Shown here one piece after another: positions 1 through 6,613 of a stretch of 6,713 nucleotides of DNA (position 1 is its first letter; each line of letters opens with the position of its first letter). The position numbers and the translations under genes are program-made. The notes under the pieces were generated by a model. That model had not been told where the DNA came from and made no database searches. It worked only from the letters and a program-made list of their open reading frames with translations. Origin of the DNA: Bacteroidales bacterium (GTDB lineage Bacteria; Bacteroidota; Bacteroidia; Bacteroidales; JAADGE01); the NCBI GenBank assembly GCA_024762915.1, contig JANTGL010000147.1:1-6713 (forward strand). Direction: 5' to 3'.

Positions 1-189
1 AGTTATTAATAATTCAGAGAATTAAAAAAGGAATACATAATTAATACATTTTATTAATTTGTAATATATTGTTTACATTTATTATAATTATTTATATTTA
101 TTTCTAATATTTAACAAATTATTTTAAATATATTTGTTTTTTAAAATAATAATTATGTTTTTTGTAAACTAAACTTTAAAATTAAGAAA
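1..189. other. AT-rich leader region upstream of glnN
   Basis: This stretch carries no gene of useful length on either strand and is almost entirely A and T. It must contain the glnN promoter, or follow one just outside the window. Near the left edge there is a small inverted repeat (10-15 with 19-24, three-base loop) followed by a run of A, which is too weak to name as a terminator. No riboswitch-like conserved block is visible. The upstream neighbour of glnN is not in the window. Confidence 0.6.
133..164 (+). promoter_or_regulatory. Possible glnN promoter (weak Bacteroidota-type match)
   Basis: A TTTG at 133-136 and a TATGTTTT at 154-161 resemble the Bacteroidota -33 (TTTG) and -7 (TAnnTTTG) elements. 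The spacing is 17 nt rather than the usual 19-21, and the last base of the -7 box does not match. In DNA this AT-rich such matches arise easily, so this is only the best candidate in the leader. It would give a 5' untranslated region of roughly 20-25 nt. Confidence 0.25.
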
Positions 190-2382
190 ATGTCAACAAT
201 TCGATTTAATGCCCTTGAAGAATTAAATAACAGACCTGTTCCGGAAGTTGTATTTCCTTCTGAAAAGATTTCTGATTATTTCGCTTCCGATGTGTTTGAT
301 TTACCAAAGATGCAAAAATATCTTTCAAAAGAGGCCTATACAAATGTGATAAATTCCATTGAAACCGGAGTAAAAATTAATCGAAAAACAGCCGATCAAA
401 TTGCTTCCGGAATGAAAGAATGGGCTACCGGAAAAGGAGCAACACATTACACACATTGGTTTCACCCTTTAACCGGAAATACTGCCGAAAAACACGATGC
501 GTTCATCAGTATCGACCAAAACGGAAACTCTTTTGAAACTTTCGACGGTGAATTACTCGTTCAGCAAGAACCCGATGCATCCAGTTTTCCGCACGGCGGC
601 TTGCGAAACACTTTTGAAGCGAGAGGTTACACGGCTTGGGATCCGACTTCTCCGGCTTTTATCGTAGATAAAACACTGTGTATTCCTACTATTTTTGTTT
701 CATATACCGGTGAGGCATTGGATTATAAAACGCCTCTGTTAAAATCACTGAATATTCTTGATACAGCAGCAACCGATGTATGTAAATACTTTGATAAAAG
801 TGTTAGTAAAGTTATTGCAACTTTGGGTTGGGAACAAGAATATTTTTTGGTTGATGAAGCTCTTTTTAAAGCAAGACCGGATTTAGTCCTTACCGGAAGG
901 ACACTGATGGGGCATGCTTCCGCAAAAGATCAACAACTCAGCGATCATTATTTCAGTTCGATACCCGAACGGGTTTTAGCTTATATGAAAGAATTTGAAA
1001 TTGAAGCACACAAACTGGGAATTCCGATAAAAACTCGACATAATGAAGTGGCTCCCAATCAATTTGAATGTGCTCCTATTTTTGAAGAAGCCAATTTGGC
1101 AAATGACCACAATCAACTGTTAATGAAAATAATGCGAAAAGTTGCAAAGAAACATCGTTTTAAAGTTTTGTTTCATGAGAAACCTTTTGCGGGTATAAAC
1201 GGTTCGGGGAAACATAATAATTGGTCTTTGGCTACCGATACCGGAGTTAATCTTTTAAAACCCGGAAATACGCCTAAAAGTAACCTTCTGTTTTTAACTT
1301 TTTTGGTAAATATTATAACAGCCGTAAAAAAACACAGCGATTTGCTTCGAGCAACGATTATGTCTGCCGGAAACCAACATCGACTGGGAGCCAATGAAGC
1401 ACCGCCGGCAATTATTTCTGTTTTTCTCGGGAGTAAATTAGATGACATGCTGAATAAAATTGAGCAAAAAGTTCCTGAAAAGAAAAAATCGCAAGATATT
1501 TCTCAAAATTTAAAACTGGATATTGCAAAAATACCGGAAATTTTACTTGATAATACCGACAGAAATCGAACATCACCGTTTGCCTTTACGGGAAATCGTT
1601 TTGAATTCAGAGCCGTCGGGTCCAACGAAAACAATGCAGGTCCGTTGCTTGCATTAAACACGGCACTTGCCGATCAACTCATTCAATTTAAAAAAGAAGT
1701 TGATGCATTAATCAATGAAGGTATTAAAAAAGATGATGCCGTTTTAAGAATCCTCAGAAAATATATTAAAGAATCTAAAAATGTTCGATTTGAAGGCAAC
1801 GGATACAGCGATGACTGGGTAAAAGAAGCAAAAAAACGCGGCTTAACAAACATCCGAGAAGCCGGTAAAGCATTCGAGGCATTTATCAGCAAACGTACCA
1901 TTGATTTATACGAACGTAACAACGTCCTAAACAGCAAAGAGTTACATTCAAGATATGAAATCAGGATTTGCGAATACGTTCAAAAAATTCAAATTGAAGC
2001 ACGCATTCTGGGTGATTTGGCAATCAATCATATTATTCCGACAGCAATAAAATATCAAAACACACTGATTACCAGCGTAAAAGAATTGAAAGAAATTATT
2101 GAAGATGAAAGTGATTTGGAAGCATTGGCAAGCCGGCGCATCGGAACCATTAAGAAAATTTCACATCATACAACACAAATCAGTTTGATGACCCAAGAAA
2201 TGATTGAAGAACGTAAAAAAGCAAATATTATCGAAAATTGCATTGATCGTATTGAAAAATATGAACTTAAAGTGAAACCGTATTTAGACAAAATCCGTTA
2301 CCATATCGACAAATTGGAATTAATTGTCGATGATGAAATTTGGCCTTTGCCGAAATATCGAGAATTGTTATTTAACCGATAA
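190..2382 (+). CDS. glnN: Glutamine synthetase type III (GSIII)
   Basis: Catalyses ATP-dependent condensation of glutamate and ammonia to glutamine, the entry point of ammonia assimilation; cytoplasmic. The 730-residue length is typical of the large GSIII family (GSI and GSII are about 350-470). Visible blocks include the N-terminal GSIII region with VFPSEKISDYFASDVF (21-36), FPHGGLRNTFEARGYTAWDP (133-152), GWEQEYF with the metal-binding glutamates (213-219), NEVAPNQFECAPIFEEAN (285-302), the ATP-site loop KPFAGINGSGKHNNWS (331-346), RLGANEAPPA (398-407), and NRTSPFAFTGNRFEFRAVGS (459-478). A helical C-terminal extension rich in Lys and Glu follows, ending at residue 730. The ATG at 190 is preceded by an A-rich stretch (AAGAAA) with no Shine-Dalgarno motif, as is normal in Bacteroidota. 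The gene appears intact and monocistronic, converging on the minus-strand operon. GSIII expression usually responds to nitrogen supply, but no specific operator is recognisable here. Confidence 0.97.
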   Translation: MSTIRFNALEELNNRPVPEVVFPSEKISDYFASDVFDLPKMQKYLSKEAYTNVINSIETGVKINRKTADQIASGMKEWATGKGATHYTHWFHPLTGNTAEKHDAFISIDQNGNSFETFDGELLVQQEPDASSFPHGGLRNTFEARGYTAWDPTSPAFIVDKTLCIPTIFVSYTGEALDYKTPLLKSLNILDTAATDVCKYFDKSVSKVIATLGWEQEYFLVDEALFKARPDLVLTGRTLMGHASAKDQQLSDHYFSSIPERVLAYMKEFEIEAHKLGIPIKTRHNEVAPNQFECAPIFEEANLANDHNQLLMKIMRKVAKKHRFKVLFHEKPFAGINGSGKHNNWSLATDTGVNLLKPGNTPKSNLLFLTFLVNIITAVKKHSDLLRATIMSAGNQHRLGANEAPPAIISVFLGSKLDDMLNKIEQKVPEKKKSQDISQNLKLDIAKIPEILLDNTDRNRTSPFAFTGNRFEFRAVGSNENNAGPLLALNTALADQLIQFKKEVDALINEGIKKDDAVLRILRKYIKESKNVRFEGNGYSDDWVKEAKKRGLTNIREAGKAFEAFISKRTIDLYERNNVLNSKELHSRYEIRICEYVQKIQIEARILGDLAINHIIPTAIKYQNTLITSVKELKEIIEDESDLEALASRRIGTIKKISHHTTQISLMTQEMIEERKKANIIENCIDRIEKYELKVKPYLDKIRYHIDKLELIVDDEIWPLPKYRELLFNR

Positions 2383-2392
2383 AACCAAAAGA

Positions 2393-2434
2393 AGCTGTTT
2401 GAAAAGTATGACAAAACATACTTTTCAAACATCT
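2393..2434. terminator. Bidirectional terminator between glnN and the convergent operon
   Basis: A perfect 15-bp stem (2396-2410 with 2417-2431) encloses a six-base loop, ACAAAA. After one mismatch it extends by two more pairs, reaching 2393/2434. On the plus strand a run of six T follows at 2437-2442; on the minus strand the hairpin is followed by a T-rich stretch with two TTTT runs. It sits in the 42-nt gap between two convergent genes and can serve both. The stop codon of the minus-strand thioesterase (2425-2427) lies inside the right arm. Confidence 0.85.
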
Positions 2435-2847
2435 CCTTTTTTATTCTTGTATTTTTCAAATGCTTTAATAAACACATCCGGCAAAATCGGTTTCCCGTTT
2501 TTTAAAATCACAACAACCACTTTCCCTTTTGTCATTAATTTATTATCCGATTTTCGATAAATATCCTGATTGAAAATTATTTTCAGGTTTCCTTTTCGTT
2601 CCCAGTTTAATATACAAATAAAAGAATCACCGCTTTTTAAGGAAAATTTATAATCAATTTCAACACGATAAACAACAGGATCAATTCCTTGTTGATGCAG
2701 TTCGGCAAAATCCGTTCCCGTAGCCAGCAAAAATTTATGCCGAGCATGTTCCAAATAATTTTGATAGACCGAATTATTAACAATTCCTTGAATATCACAT
2801 TCGTAATCTCTTACTTCAAGTTCGGTTTTATGGATGTAGTTTTGCAT
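2425..2847 (-). CDS. Hotdog-fold acyl-CoA thioesterase (YbgC / 4-hydroxybenzoyl-CoA thioesterase family)
   Basis: Predicted to hydrolyse an acyl-CoA (or acyl-ACP) thioester, releasing free acid and CoA; cytoplasmic and probably oligomeric. The 140-residue length is normal for the family. The N-terminal signature VRDYECDIQGIVNNSVYQNYLEHAR (12-36) matches the 4HBT pattern: Asp18 occupies the position of the catalytic aspartate, followed by the G-I-V-N-N turn and the helix Y-x-x-Y-L-E-x-A-R. The second half has the expected strands (VVYRVEIDYKFSLKSGD, about 58-74, and a later MTKGKVVVVIL strand). Substrate cannot be read from sequence; short- or medium-chain acyl-CoA is the family expectation. 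It is the last gene of the six-gene operon, starting 15 nt after the ABC ATPase stop. Its stop codon lies inside the terminator stem. Confidence 0.9.
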   Translation of the reverse strand: MQNYIHKTELEVRDYECDIQGIVNNSVYQNYLEHARHKFLLATGTDFAELHQQGIDPVVYRVEIDYKFSLKSGDSFICILNWERKGNLKIIFNQDIYRKSDNKLMTKGKVVVVILKNGKPILPDVFIKAFEKYKNKKGDV

Positions 2848-2862
2848 TATATTGATATAAAA

Positions 2863-3519
2863 TTAAACAGGTAAATAACCCAGATTCTTTAAATCATCTG
2901 TATTTTTAATAACTCTTGTTCCGCCGTCATAAATCAAAATTAATTTTGTTGCAAAATCTAAAACATTTCTGTAATCATGATCGGTTATTACAAATCCTTT
3001 TTGTTGAGATTGCTCTAAAATTATTTCTTTTATATTATTTTTATAAACCGGGGCTATTCCGTTAAACGGTTCATCAATTAAAATGTATTTTGCATCAGAA
3101 TATACAATTAAAAAAATTTCCAAAAGTCGTTTTTCTCCACCTGATAATTCTTTACTCCTTTTATTCAGTAAATGTTTAAAAAATTTATTAGCTTTAATCA
3201 ATTCAGAATTTTCCTTATCACAAAATAAATTAATAATCGTATTAACTTTAATATGATTCGGCAAAAAACTAAATTGCGGCAAATATTTAATCACTATATG
3301 ACTTTGAAAAAGATTATTAAGAATTGTCCCTTCTGCTTTAATAAATTTTCTTTCTGCAGGTAAAGAGCCGAAAATAATTTTCAATAAAGTCGATTTCCCT
3401 GAACCGTTTCTTCCTAATAAACCAATAATTTCTCCTTTTTTACAAGATAAAAATACATCCGTTAAAATCTGTTTTGCATCAAAACTTTTTATAACACTGT
3501 CAACATGTAATCCGTTCAT
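2863..3519 (-). CDS. ABC transporter ATP-binding protein
   Basis: Nucleotide-binding subunit that would power a membrane transporter from the cytoplasmic face. From the chosen ATG at 3519 the protein has 218 residues, a complete single ATPase domain. Motifs in order: Walker A GRNGSGKST (36-44), Q-loop Gln82 (LPQF), ABC signature LSGGE (125-129), Walker B YILIDEP with catalytic Glu150, and the H-loop His181 (ITDHD). All key residues are present, so it should be active. The overall pattern is closest to the LptB/LivF-like branch, which does not fix a substrate. The ATG at 3519 is preferred over a longer reading (to 3573) because the extra 18 residues would overlap the upstream gene; the chosen start overlaps that gene's stop by four bases (ATGA), a classic translational coupling arrangement. 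The likely partner is the small membrane protein just upstream. Confidence 0.93.
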   Translation of the reverse strand: MNGLHVDSVIKSFDAKQILTDVFLSCKKGEIIGLLGRNGSGKSTLLKIIFGSLPAERKFIKAEGTILNNLFQSHIVIKYLPQFSFLPNHIKVNTIINLFCDKENSELIKANKFFKHLLNKRSKELSGGEKRLLEIFLIVYSDAKYILIDEPFNGIAPVYKNNIKEIILEQSQQKGFVITDHDYRNVLDFATKLILIYDGGTRVIKNTDDLKNLGYLPV

Positions 3520-3845
3520 AATAACATAATTAAACGTCCGATAATAAAACTTAAAATAAATGTTGAGCACCAAAGTATAATTTTATTTAATCCGAGATTA
3601 TAATAAAAATAATATTCATTTTCATTCCTCACATCATAAATAAAATATTGAAAAAGCAAAGCAGAAAAAGTATAGGTATAAGCTATCGTTTTAAGGATAA
3701 TTTTTTTATCAAAAACAGAGCTGAAGATTCCGATAATAAGAGAAAAAATTATTGTCGGTAAAATTATTTTCCTGTAAAAAAGGAGTACACTTTTTATTTT
3801 TCGAAAAACTATATGCAAATTAATATTTTTCAGTTTATGAAACAA
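3516..3845 (-). CDS. Small three-helix membrane protein, candidate permease partner of the ABC ATPase
   Basis: Function not recognised. The 109-residue product begins with a basic segment (Lys/Arg-rich, 4-26), then has three predicted membrane helices at about 27-45, 50-69 and 88-108. By the positive-inside rule the N-terminus and the 70-87 loop face the cytoplasm. That loop (DVRNENEYYFYYNLGLNK) ends in an L-G-L-x-K-x-x-L pattern reminiscent of the short cytoplasmic elements by which ABC permeases contact their ATPase; this is my inference. The start is TTG at 3845: an in-frame TAA lies one codon upstream and the only in-frame ATG is three codons before the stop. A second TTG at 3818 would shorten it by nine residues. 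It starts 30 nt after panB and its stop overlaps the ATPase start by four bases, so the two are almost certainly co-translated. Three helices is small for a permease, so it may work as an oligomer or with another subunit. Confidence 0.78.
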   Translation of the reverse strand: MFHKLKNINLHIVFRKIKSVLLFYRKIILPTIIFSLIIGIFSSVFDKKIILKTIAYTYTFSALLFQYFIYDVRNENEYYFYYNLGLNKIILWCSTFILSFIIGRLIMLL

Positions 3846-3875
3846 GTTTTAAACCCGATAAATATTTCAGCTAAT

Positions 3876-4691
3876 TTAATACTGTTCTTTCTCATTCGGA
3901 AAATCATGCGAACGAACATCTTTTACATAAGCCGAAACGGCTCCTTTTATTTCAGATGCTAAATCGTGATAACGTCTTAAAAAACGCGGTGAAAATTCCT
4001 GTGTTAGTCCCAACATATCATGAATAACCAAAACTTGTCCGTCAACACCGCTGCCGGCACCGATTCCGATAACCGGAATTTTAATACTTTGAGAAACTTC
4101 TTCCGCTAATCTAGCCGGAATTTTTTCCAATACAAGAGCAAAACAACCCAATTCTTCCAACAATTTTGCATCTTCTTTCAATTGATTGGCTTCTTCTTCA
4201 TCCTTTGCTCGTACAACATAAGTCCCGAATTTATGAATCGATTGCGGCATTAATCCGAGATGTCCCATGACAGGAATTCCGGCAGACAATATCCTGATTA
4301 CGGATTCTTTAACTTCCTTACCGCCCTCTAACTTTACCGCGTGAGCTCCTGTTTCTTTCATTATTCTGATAGCAGAATCCAGAGCATGTTTTGAATTTCC
4401 CTGATAGGTCCCAAAAGGCAAATCTACAACAACCAAAGCTTTCTCAACCGCTCTTACAACCGATTTTGCATGGTAAATAATTTCATCCAATGTTAAAGGT
4501 AATGTCGTATCATATCCGGCCATTACATTGGCGGCAGAATCACCGACTAATATCACATCAATGCCGGCTTGATCAACCAATTTCGCCATTGAAAAATCAT
4601 AAGCCGTTAACATGGCAATTTTTTCGTTTTTTGCCTTCATGGCTTGTAAAACGTGGGTCGTTATTTTTCGTGCTGTTTTATGAATTGACAT
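3876..4691 (-). CDS. panB: 3-methyl-2-oxobutanoate hydroxymethyltransferase (ketopantoate hydroxymethyltransferase)
   Basis: Transfers a hydroxymethyl group from 5,10-methylenetetrahydrofolate to 3-methyl-2-oxobutanoate, giving ketopantoate, the first committed step of pantothenate and CoA synthesis; cytoplasmic, a TIM-barrel enzyme usually decameric. At 271 residues it is full length (E. coli enzyme 264). Motifs seen: KIAMLTAYD (24-32), the metal-site Asp51 in LVGDSAANVMAGYDTTLPLT, Asp90 in VVVDLPFGTYQ, Glu122 in VKLEGG, HLGLMPQS (144-151), Glu189 in LVLEKIP at the catalytic-base position, and IGIGAG (208-213). All of these agree with the known active site (Asp45, Asp84, Glu114, Glu181 in E. 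coli). The gene starts 23 nt after the upstream membrane-protein gene and ends 30 nt before the small membrane protein. panC and panD are not in this window. Confidence 0.97.
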   Translation of the reverse strand: MSIHKTARKITTHVLQAMKAKNEKIAMLTAYDFSMAKLVDQAGIDVILVGDSAANVMAGYDTTLPLTLDEIIYHAKSVVRAVEKALVVVDLPFGTYQGNSKHALDSAIRIMKETGAHAVKLEGGKEVKESVIRILSAGIPVMGHLGLMPQSIHKFGTYVVRAKDEEEANQLKEDAKLLEELGCFALVLEKIPARLAEEVSQSIKIPVIGIGAGSGVDGQVLVIHDMLGLTQEFSPRFLRRYHDLASEIKGAVSAYVKDVRSHDFPNEKEQY

Positions 4692-4714
4692 CGTACTATA
4701 TTTTTTAATTAAAA

Positions 4715-5242
4715 TTAATCTATTTTCGGATTTTCTTTATCAGAATGGTTTGTATCATCAAGAATGACATGTTCTTCTCGACTTTCAAGGGCGTTATTCA
4801 GAAAACGTTGCAATGACGGTTTATTAAGCAAGACAGCTACAAATATGATTCCGAACATATACAACGGTTGATACATTTTTGTTAAATAAAAAGCAATTAA
4901 AGTCATTATAGCCGCAAATTCAAACATAGAATAAATAATTATCATCGTCATAAAATATTTTTCCGTATTTTGCTTTACCGATGTTGTCTTACTTGCTTGT
5001 TTTTTCTTTTTATCATAAATTTTATAGGCAAGCGGAACTGAAATGATAACGACAATATAAGACAGATACAAAAATATGGAATTAAAATCATTTGCCGATT
5101 TAATCGTTTCTTTCGGAACTTCAACAAGATAAAGATAAAACAAAGCAAAAAATCCGGTTAATTCTGCTATTAAAAAAAGCCAAATAAACGTATACAATTT
5201 ATTTTTATCCCTTATAAATTTAAGATCATCTTCCTTATACAT
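4715..5242 (-). CDS. Four-helix membrane protein of unknown function
   Basis: I do not recognise a family. The 175-residue product has four predicted membrane helices at about 16-40, 54-75, 97-120 and 124-141. A charged linker of about 20 residues (76-96, rich in Lys, Ser, Thr and Gln) lies between helices 2 and 3, and a hydrophilic C-terminal tail (142-175, Asp/Glu/Asn-rich at the end) follows. The short N-terminal segment is charged and there is no signal peptide, so both ends probably face the cytoplasm. Helix 1 contains an embedded Glu (IAELTG) and helix 3 another (MFEFAAIM), possibly functional in the membrane. The stretch LLNKPSLQRFLNN just after helix 4 looks like an amphipathic interface helix. 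It begins 11 nt after the FKBP stop and ends 23 nt before panB, so it is part of the operon, but the context does not assign a role. Confidence 0.85.
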   Translation of the reverse strand: MYKEDDLKFIRDKNKLYTFIWLFLIAELTGFFALFYLYLVEVPKETIKSANDFNSIFLYLSYIVVIISVPLAYKIYDKKKKQASKTTSVKQNTEKYFMTMIIIYSMFEFAAIMTLIAFYLTKMYQPLYMFGIIFVAVLLNKPSLQRFLNNALESREEHVILDDTNHSDKENPKID

Positions 5243-5253
5243 AACAATTTATT

Positions 5254-6117
5254 TTATTTAACATTCAATAATTTGATTTCATAAATCAATGTCGAATACG
5301 GCGGAACATAGTTTTGCAATCCTTCTTGCCCGTATGCCGTTTCTGACGGTGCAATCAATTTAATTTTATCTCCGACTTTCATACTTTGAATCGCTTCGTT
5401 CCATGCCGGTATTACATGTTTGTCACCCAGAACAAAAGTAACAGGAATGCCTTTATCAATTGAAGAATCAAAAACTTTACCGTTGATGAAACTTCCCGTA
5501 AAATTTAGTGAAACTGTTCTGCCGAGATCTGCTTTTTTCCCTTTTCCGTTCTTTAATTTTATAATATAAATTCCGCTTAAAGTCGGTTTTTGATTAATAT
5601 TTTCAACCTTAATATATTCCTTAAGAATTTGTTTTTCTTCGGCCTCTTTTTTAAGCATATATTGTTTGTATTCCTTATTTAACTGATGCTCGGGAACGAT
5701 GTCAATAATTTTTATTTCAAATCGTAAATTCTCATCGGGAAAAATAAAACTCGGGATGCTGTCGCGTTTTGTTTTTTTGTAAAAATTTTCGGCAGGAATA
5801 AGAAAAGATGCACTGTCACCGGTTTTTAATTTTTTTAAAGCATCTTGTATCATTCCGTTTTCTTCCGCATCGCTGACTTGAACGCGAAATTTTGAAGACA
5901 CATTTTCTGAATTAAAAAGCAAGGAATCCGATTGGGTAAAATATTTTAATTTTAAACTCAGAATATTTCCCTTGATAACAGCAGTTCCTTCGGGGTTTTC
6001 CGATATTATTTTATATCGAAAACCGGTCGGGTCCTTTATATAGTCCGTATCATTTTTACATGAAAATAAAATTAATACGATAACAAATATTGGGAATTTC
6101 TTTATAAAACGAATCAT
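5254..6117 (-). CDS. FKBP-type peptidyl-prolyl cis-trans isomerase, lipoprotein with two FKBP-like domains
   Basis: Predicted envelope lipoprotein that catalyses proline isomerisation or assists folding of exported proteins. The N-terminus is a lipoprotein signal peptide: basic MIRFIKK, a hydrophobic stretch, then the lipobox LFSC with Cys20 as the lipidated residue. Residues about 45-140 look like a degenerate FKBP domain, with strands and a DALKKLKTGDSASFLIPAE segment but without the FDSS and AYG active-site motifs. A charged helical linker (about 145-172) leads to a second, canonical FKBP domain (about 180-287) with LNFTG, FDSS (216-219), VTFVLG, VIPAW (235-239), MKVGDKIKLIAP, AYG (261-263) and a C-terminal IYEIKLL strand. 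Phe206 replaces the usual active-site Tyr in the YTG motif. Some Bacteroidota FKBP lipoproteins, such as GldI, act in gliding motility, but nothing here points to that role. It is the first gene of the six-gene operon, just downstream of a good promoter. Confidence 0.93.
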   Translation of the reverse strand: MIRFIKKFPIFVIVLILFSCKNDTDYIKDPTGFRYKIISENPEGTAVIKGNILSLKLKYFTQSDSLLFNSENVSSKFRVQVSDAEENGMIQDALKKLKTGDSASFLIPAENFYKKTKRDSIPSFIFPDENLRFEIKIIDIVPEHQLNKEYKQYMLKKEAEEKQILKEYIKVENINQKPTLSGIYIIKLKNGKGKKADLGRTVSLNFTGSFINGKVFDSSIDKGIPVTFVLGDKHVIPAWNEAIQSMKVGDKIKLIAPSETAYGQEGLQNYVPPYSTLIYEIKLLNVK

Positions 6118-6136
6118 CTTTATAATTATGAAAGAA

Positions 6137-6167
6137 CAAAGATAAAACTATAAACAATCATAAACAA
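6137..6167 (-). promoter_or_regulatory. Bacteroidota-type promoter of the six-gene operon
   Basis: Read on the minus strand, TATCTTTG (6144 to 6137) is a full match to the -7 consensus TAnnTTTG, and a TTG at 6167-6165 sits exactly 20 nt upstream as the -33 element. Transcription would begin near 6131, leaving a very short 5' untranslated region of about 13 nt before the FKBP start codon at 6117. Confidence 0.72.
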
Positions 6168-6181
6168 TAAATTCAGAAAAC

Positions 6182-6217
6182 ATATCATTTTTAGGTAATA
6201 ACATTAAAAAATGATAT
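6182..6217. repeat. 11-bp inverted repeat upstream of the operon promoter
   Basis: Arms 6182-6192 (ATATCATTTTT) and 6207-6217 pair perfectly over 11 bp around a 14-base loop. The nearer arm is 15 bp upstream of the -33 element of the FKBP operon promoter. On the minus strand it is followed by TTTT, so it could be a weak terminator for an upstream transcript; alternatively it is a regulator-binding site or chance in AT-rich DNA. Confidence 0.4.
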
Positions 6218-6613
6218 AAAATTTCTCATTTTATATTTCATCTTAAATCTGCAAGTCAACGTATCATCTTATTGATAAACTGAGGATTAAATGCAGATTA
6301 GTTTCACATAAATTAAAAATAGAAATGCGATGACTATCAGGATTTCAGGTTTTTTCTTGCGGAGTTGAGTTTTATTTCCTTTGAAAACAGATCATTAAAA
6401 CATCAAATAAACTGCTTATCTTCATTTTTTATCGTTTCATCAACAGTTTAACTATAACTTATCAAGTATTTTAATGATATTATCAAAAATAAATAACATT
6501 TTACAAAAACAATTTTATTCTGATATTCAATGCATTATAACTATTTAAAGAATTATTTTTCAAATATGTTATAAAATAATTGTATTATTATTTTTTTTTT
6601 ATAATAATTAACA

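Larger units (their letters stand above)
2425..6117 (-). other. Predicted six-gene operon (FKBP lipoprotein to thioesterase)
   Basis: Six genes on the minus strand follow one another with gaps of 11, 23 and 30 nt, a 4-nt overlap, and 15 nt. No internal hairpin terminator is visible in these gaps. A well-matched Bacteroidota promoter precedes the first gene and a strong hairpin closes the last one. Together this supports one transcript about 3.7 kb long; internal promoters cannot be excluded. Confidence 0.75.

Noticed and set aside
10..24. Small inverted repeat followed by A-rich DNA at the left edge
   Set aside because: Only six pairs, all but one A-T, with no T-tract on the plus strand; expected by chance at this base composition.
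1173..1448. 91-codon open frame antisense to glnN
   Set aside because: It lies wholly opposite the highly conserved ATP-binding region of glutamine synthetase and its product shows no recognisable features; a shadow frame.
1683..1937. 84-codon open frame antisense to glnN
   Set aside because: It is opposite the C-terminal part of glutamine synthetase, in a gene clearly coding on the other strand; no independent support.
2324..2560. Plus-strand open frame spanning the glnN end and the thioesterase
   Set aside because: It crosses the terminator hairpin and overlaps two real genes; its product has no family resemblance.
2689..2874. 61-codon plus-strand open frame inside the thioesterase gene
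   Set aside because: It is antisense to the conserved catalytic region of the thioesterase and has no supporting features.
3520..3573. 18-residue N-terminal extension of the ABC ATPase
   Set aside because: The extension lies within the upstream membrane-protein gene and does not resemble an ATPase N-terminus; the ATG at 3519, overlapping the upstream stop, gives a standard start to the domain.
4490..4708. 72-codon plus-strand open frame over the start of panB
   Set aside because: It is antisense to the conserved N-terminal half of panB and is a shadow frame.
6475..6485. Short palindrome TGATATTATCA as a possible operator
   Set aside because: Five-base arms in very AT-rich DNA with no nearby gene start or promoter; not distinguishable from chance.
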